A stretch of 12,500 bases of DNA, taken from assembly GCF_000188695.1 (NCBI RefSeq), contig NW_004754931.1, forward strand, positions 1,438,131 through 1,450,630, read 5' to 3'. The stretch comes from Salpingoeca rosetta. Its lineage: Eukaryota; Opisthokonta; Choanoflagellata; Craspedida; Salpingoecidae. A program made the translations under genes and the position numbers. The notes beneath the pieces are model-generated. The model did not search any database and was not told the DNA's origin. It worked only from the letters and a program-made list of their open reading frames with translations. Positions 8,459 through 12,500 of the stretch are shown one piece after another; the first letter of the stretch is position 1; each line of letters starts with the position of its first letter.

Positions 8459-10879
8459 ATGCACACACACATGAAAAACAAACACACGCTCTCTTTGTCT
8501 CTCTGTCGAAACTCCATGACGCACAGAAGAAGCGGTAAGTCCCGGCAACCAGCTTCACGCGCGAGCGAGCGTAGACGTTGAAATTGTCCTTGTCACCGTT
8601 GTCGGCCCGCAAGTACGTGCCAGAGTGGGTCGTGGAAGACCAGCATCCGGCTGTTGGAAAACCCGCAAGGACACGATGAGGATGCGACAACACACGCAAG
8701 GGTTGCGCAGGCGAAGCGCAGGTCATGTCCGTGAGCAACAGCTGCTGGCTGACGCATGCAGGGATAACAGCAGGCAGATGAGTCTCACCGCCAAAGGGGT
8801 TGTCGCCATTGCCGTCCACATACCACTGGTTTGCTCCGCAGCCATTGTTGTCCCAGCCAAGCTGTTATCGAGCGATTTGCAAACCGGTAAGCCAAAGAAG
8901 CAACAGTGTCAGTGAGCTGGGAGCGGGGGTAAGAAAATTTGACATCACATCACAAAGTAGTACGGTTGACGAGGCGGGAAGGGGGGGGGGCGCTGATCAT
9001 TGGCCATGGTCACGTACCACTTGAATCGCACGCTCGCATGTTGGGGGAGAATCTTTGCGGCACTGTGTGACAATGCCGCTTGAGCAAGCGCAGGGCTTGC
9101 ATGAGCCGTCCAGGTTGTTGCCATCATTGTAGAAGCCATCGGGGCAAGGCGAGCACTGGTTGGCTTGGGTTTCTGTGCACCATGCACTCACGTACTGGCC
9201 TGCGGTCCATGTATGTTGTGTATACACGTGAGCACATGCGTGCGTGCGTGTGTTGATGCCAGAGTGGGGAGCCTTGAAGCGACCGAGCCAGTTGTGAAGT
9301 GGATTATGGACATTCATCCATCGACACCCTCTCACGAACACACACACACACACACACACGCAAGCATCCATGCATAAAGAAACGAACGCACCTGCAGGGC
9401 AAGTTGTGAGGCAGCGAGCTGCAGCGTTGGTCGCATCAGTAACGTCGCCTGAGAGTCGCGTCTCAAGTGCGGTCGCCTCATCTCGGAGCACTTTGAGGAC
9501 AGAGACGTCGCCTTCATCAACCTTCACACGCAAACATATTGTTGTCACCCAGGAATGTAAGTGAGATCAAAGTTCCGTATCGCAAAGTGCAAGGAAGCAT
9601 AGCGCAGGTGTGCGCACACAGCACATAGGCCGCTTGAAGCGCAACCAGTTCAAACCAACCGCAGCAGCGGTGGCCGTCAAGAAGTCCGAGAGTGTATCGC
9701 CTGCGAGCGCCAAGGGCAAAATCATTGCATTCGCGATGAGTGTGTCAACCATGTATCTGAGGCGAAGCCAAACGTGAGTGGTTAAGCTGTAATGCACAAA
9801 CATATGTGTGTGTGTGTGTGTGTGTGTTGGCAGGCATCGTGGCATATGCACGCACGCACTTGTTGGGGAGCTGGCATCAATCATGTTCTGGACGATGGTG
9901 CTGATGCCGCCATCGTTCTCGATGTTGTGAGCGATGATTTCCGTCACAGGACGTGTGATCTTGTCCACGCTCAGCGCCTCTGCGATCGCATCCTCAATCT
10001 CCACGTTTGTCAGCAGGCGACCGGACCTTCAATCGGTGTGGATTTGATTGTTTGGAGGTGAGCGCTGAAAAAGGTGCAAACCGTACCTTGCCACAAGGAC
10101 ACAGAACAACGTGGCACAGCAGGACAGACGCTTCGCCAAATTGATGTGAATTCACACCACAACTATCACAAGTGTCTCAACCCCCCCCCCCCCACCACAC
10201 ACACGCACGCGCACACACACTTGTTGTTGGGGGTGTTGTCGTCGGTCAAATACGCAACTTCCACGACGTCGTTGTCATACACGGCCAGGCGAAAGGAAGC
10301 ATCCATCGCCTCGATGCGTGGGCGCTTCTCTGTAAGTATACACAATGATGGTTAGTGAAACAGGCACAGGGGATGAGCACAGGGGATGATGTAGTTGCCC
10401 AAGTCAGCGTATGTCGTTTCAGAGAACAATGCAACGCGCCACGATTGTGTGTTGAACGCAACATGCCCAACATGAAACCACAACACACACGCATACACAC
10501 ATATATGCAAACTGCTCGATCAGCCATGTGCTGTGCGCATTAGAATAAACAAACAAAACGGCCACATACCTTGGCACAACGGAAGCTGGCCCAGAAAGTG
10601 GGTGGTGGTGTGGCATGTGAGGGTTGTGGATGCGCCCGCAACATGCTGTGTTGCATTGCACGACACAACGCAGACGGCGTTCGCTTCGACACTACTGCAG
10701 TTGTGGGCCATAAAGGGAGGCATGCGGCCAAAGGTTGCTTCGAGGGTGGTCTCATCACAGACGGTCGTGGCTGCCGACATTGGGATCAGCGAGATGCCGA
10801 CGATCGCCAGCACAACACAGGTTGCAGCCATCATCACAGCAGCACCTGAGCTGCGTGCCTTGGTCGTCGTCGTCATCAT
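7633..10879 (-). CDS. Predicted secreted or type II membrane protein: sushi-like module, Cys-rich (TNFR/Eph-like) module and PA14-like C-terminal domain, 11 exons, 483 aa
   Basis: I do not recognise an orthologue. Exons as complement: 10879-10570, 10329-10221, 10026-9856, 9786-9660, 9521-9392, 9199-9018, 8861-8789, 8650-8525, 8265-8192, 8008-7921, 7694-7633 (TGA); phases agree throughout. Residues 13-37 are a hydrophobic signal peptide or anchor. Residues 41-102 hold five Cys (41, 61, 70, 74, 89) and end in GQLPLC (Cys 102), resembling a sushi/CCP module, with N-glycosylation sequons at N60 and N75. Residues 104-270 are mostly helical-looking with no clear family. Residues 276-337 have ten Cys including CSPCPDGFYNDG, typical of TNFR/Eph GCC-type modules. 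Residues about 344-475 look like PA14: YVDGNGDNPFG, then VKLVAGTYRFFCHVDDKCW, then ATVSLDAGEYEMEFQAFEE. Less certain boundaries are the exon 3 donor (9855 versus 9859), the exon 4 start (9786 versus 9756) and end (9660 versus 9618), the exon 6 end (9018 versus 9021), and the exon 9 donor (GTTCGT at 8191). Confidence 0.72.
8430..8475. repeat. (CA)n microsatellite in PA14-like gene intron 8
   Basis: CA run with short interruptions; (TG)n on the sense strand of the host gene. Confidence 0.88.
9338..9362. repeat. (CA)n microsatellite in PA14-like gene intron 5
   Basis: Perfect CA run; (TG)n on the sense strand, shortly after the exon 5 donor. Confidence 0.9.
9804..9828. repeat. (TG)n microsatellite in PA14-like gene intron 3
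   Basis: Perfect TG run; it reads (CA)n on the sense strand, close to the exon 4 acceptor at 9787. Confidence 0.9.
10180..10220. repeat. Poly-C and (CA)n tract at the PA14-like gene exon 2 donor
   Basis: On the sense strand the donor itself is the first GT of a GTGTGTGTG run, followed by a poly-G block. Exon 2 therefore ends exactly where the microsatellite begins. Confidence 0.85.
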
Positions 10880-11168
10880 CACGGTGGGCGACTAAGGAGA
10901 AGGGGGAGAGCGCAAGAAGAGAGAATAATGCGTGTTGTGGCAGGGGGGTGGGTACTCGTTTACAACAATTTCGGGCAAGGGTACAAGAGCTAGGGGCAAC
11001 AGCCGTGGGGAAAAACAAACAACAATCCCACCAGAATATTTTTTGTTTATTCACAACCCCGCCTTGCTGTCAATTTTGACAGGCACAAGTATGATGACTC
11101 ATTATTTACACTTTTTGTGTTGTCGCGACCAGCTCATCCGGCACGGCACGGCACGCAAGCAGCAGGCA
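10880..11168. promoter_or_regulatory. Head-to-head intergenic region (PA14-like gene and VPS13), probable bidirectional promoter and 5'UTRs
   Basis: Under 300 bases lie between the start of the minus-strand gene and the first splice donor of VPS13. The middle holds an AT-rich patch (AATATTTTTTGTTTATT, 11035-11051). On the minus strand, a pyrimidine-rich run ending CCTTAG (about 10894-10915) just upstream of the ATG looks like a 3' splice site, so a 5'UTR intron is possible there too. Transcription starts cannot be placed from sequence. Confidence 0.45.
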
Positions 11169-11252
11169 GTGAGTTGTGTGGTGGTGATGAAGATGATGAT
11201 GAGCAGCAGCGACCACCGTGCCCACACGCATGCCTGCCCAGCTTGATTCTGG

Positions 11253-11318
<66 letters not shown>

Positions 11319-12408
11319 GTGTGTGCGTGCGTGTGTGTGTGTTTGCGTGTGTGCGTGTGTGCGTGTGTGTGTGTGTGTGCTGTTTACTGTGTTTGCTTCG
11401 CTCACGTTCGCACCATTGCATTGCTTCCTGCTGCTGCTTCATGTGCCAGTGTTGCAATCCCTGCTGACGAAGACGCTCAAGCAGCATCTGGCGTGAGTTC
11501 TTCCCAATGGTCGATTGAGGGATTGATGTTATCAAGGGGAAAGGGGAGAAGGGAAGGCTCTCATAGCTCTGGCAAAGGAATCAAGGAAGGCTTTCACTTT
11601 GCCAAGCCAGTGTGATATGGTCGCTGTGTGTGTGTGTGTGTGCCTGTCTCTGAAGTACGAGCTCCTCACTGTATGCGTGCGCACTAACCCTTGCGTGTTG
11701 ATTGCATGCCTCCATGCAGCCCATACCTGGAAGGGTTTGATGCAGACCAGCTGGATGTTGGCGTGCTCAAGGGGGAGATTGTCTTGCATGACCTCAAGCT
11801 CAAGAGCACCATCCTGGCTGACCTGGACCTGCCAGTGCAGCTGCACAAAGGTCGTTGACTGTTTCCCACTGACCGCACGCATGCTGCTCTGCGCAACCCC
11901 ACTCACGGCCTGCTTCCTGCTCAACATTGCTGAACGCGATGTATGGCGACAGGCAGCACAGCGCACTCACTTCCACATGCTCGCCCTTGCCACCCCTCCC
12001 CCTCCCCCAAAAACAACAAAACAAACCAACAAATCCCCGAGTTGCTCACATGAACATCCGAACAAACGTTTTTGCTGCTTGTGACTCGCTGCTTATGACT
12101 CGCTGCTGCACCCGCCACTCACAGGGTATGTGGGCACGCTGAGGCTGAAGATACCGTGGAAGCACCTCTTCCCAACACCATCCAAGCCTGTCATCGCGCA
12201 GGTGGAGAACATCTTCATTGTTGTCGGCCCAAATCTGGACCAACCGTTTCGCAAGGATGTGCACGACAAGAACGAGCGCGCACGTAAAGACTCTGCCATT
12301 GCTGTCTGGGAAGAGGAGTGGAAGCAGGCGCACATGACCGAGCAAGAGAAGAAGGCCAAGGCCAGCTTCACAGAGAAGCTTGTTGCCTCCATCATCAACA
12401 ACTTGCAG
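11168..12408 (+). CDS. VPS13: VPS13-type protein, N-terminal chorein domain, partial at the right edge
   Basis: VPS13 proteins are very long bridge-like lipid transfer proteins at membrane contact sites; the chorein N-terminus is their entry end. Exons: first exon ending 11168, then 11450-11492, 11720-11850 and 12125-12408, followed by a donor (CAG/GTCGTG) and an intron that runs off the edge. The product begins MLQSLLTKTLKQHLAPYLEG, then DADQLDVGVLKGEIVLHDLK, LADLDLPVQLHKGYVGTLRL, KIPWKHLF and FTEKLVASIINNLQ. This follows the human VPS13A pattern of an L..FLGDYV start, LxLGIWKGAVALKNL, LDVPFKVKVGHIGNLKLIIPWKNLY and FAEKLVTQIIKNLQ. Phases agree at each junction. The in-frame ATG exists only if an A from the first exon joins TG at 11450-11451. 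A strong donor (GTGAGT at 11169) preceded by A supplies exactly this. Which VPS13 paralogue this is cannot be told from the chorein domain alone. Confidence 0.88.
11169..11449 (+). other. VPS13 intron 1, predicted to split the ATG start codon (A/TG)
   Basis: The donor is GCA/GTGAGT at 11169 and the acceptor is TGCCAG/TGTTG at 11448-11449. The upstream exon ends in A and the downstream exon begins TG, so splicing creates ATG followed in frame by LQSLLTKTLK. The unspliced frame through exon 2 has no usable ATG: the one at 11441 reaches a stop after eight codons. The intron carries a (TG)n tract of over 60 bases and a further mixed TG region. Confidence 0.6.
11253..11379. repeat. (TG)n microsatellite in VPS13 intron 1
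   Basis: Over 60 bases of pure TG followed by TG mixed with TTTGCG and TGCG units. Confidence 0.93.
11623..11643. repeat. (TG)n microsatellite in VPS13 intron 2
   Basis: Short TG run inside the intron between 11493 and 11719. Confidence 0.88.
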
Positions 12409-12500
12409 GTCGTGCACCAGCTGACAGCGCTAGTGCTGTGCTTGCCGAGCCTCTTTGATAGTTCCGCTGGGGTTGGTGTGTTAGTGCTGGGGTCGGTGTT
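12409..12500 (+). other. Start of VPS13 intron 4, runs off the window
   Basis: The chorein coding match stops at INNLQ. The following bases (GTCGTGCACCAG) translate to VVHQLTALVL, not the expected VKISSIHIRYED-type continuation, so a donor at 12409 is inferred. Confidence 0.55.

Noticed and set aside
1..12500. Bacterial operon, mobile element, or defence system
   Set aside because: All four genes are clearly eukaryotic with GT-AG introns. No transposase, terminal inverted repeat, LTR or reverse transcriptase pattern was seen on either strand.

Overview
This is a window of eukaryotic nuclear DNA, GC-rich in its exons. It holds four intron-dense protein-coding genes whose introns are packed with (TG)n/(CA)n microsatellites. 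Exons of 43-310 bases are separated by GT-AG introns of about 80-360 bases, and reading phases agree across almost every junction I reconstructed. Gene content (an APC/C subunit, a SERINC, a VPS13-type chorein protein, and a secreted sushi/Cys-rich/PA14-like protein), compact spacing and repeat-filled introns suggest a unicellular relative of animals. A choanoflagellate of the Salpingoeca type is my best guess, made from style and not from a match.

Layout, left to right: (1) minus strand, 2255 down to 153 and off the left edge, the N-terminal part of anaphase-promoting complex subunit 2 (seven exons seen). (2) Plus strand, 2442-6856, a complete SERINC family membrane protein (14 exons, 430 aa). 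(3) Minus strand, 10879 down to 7633, a complete predicted secreted or type II membrane protein of 483 aa (11 exons), with a sushi-like module, a TNFR/Eph-type Cys-rich module and a PA14-like C-terminus. (4) Plus strand, from about 11168 off the right edge, the N-terminus of a VPS13-type lipid transfer protein (chorein domain).

The genes form two head-to-head pairs: APC2/SERINC, 186 bases apart, and the PA14-like gene/VPS13, under 300 bases apart. SERINC and the PA14-like gene converge on a 776-base region with no gene that I can see. No shared pathway links the four genes; the arrangement looks like ordinary compact gene packing. The most notable points are a VPS13 start codon apparently split by an intron, a stop-free 252-base SERINC intron flanked by a 6-base direct repeat, and the domain architecture of the PA14-like protein. 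I saw no mobile element, CRISPR array, rRNA or tRNA. Most long open frames that encode runs of Thr-His or Cys-Val are microsatellite artefacts.
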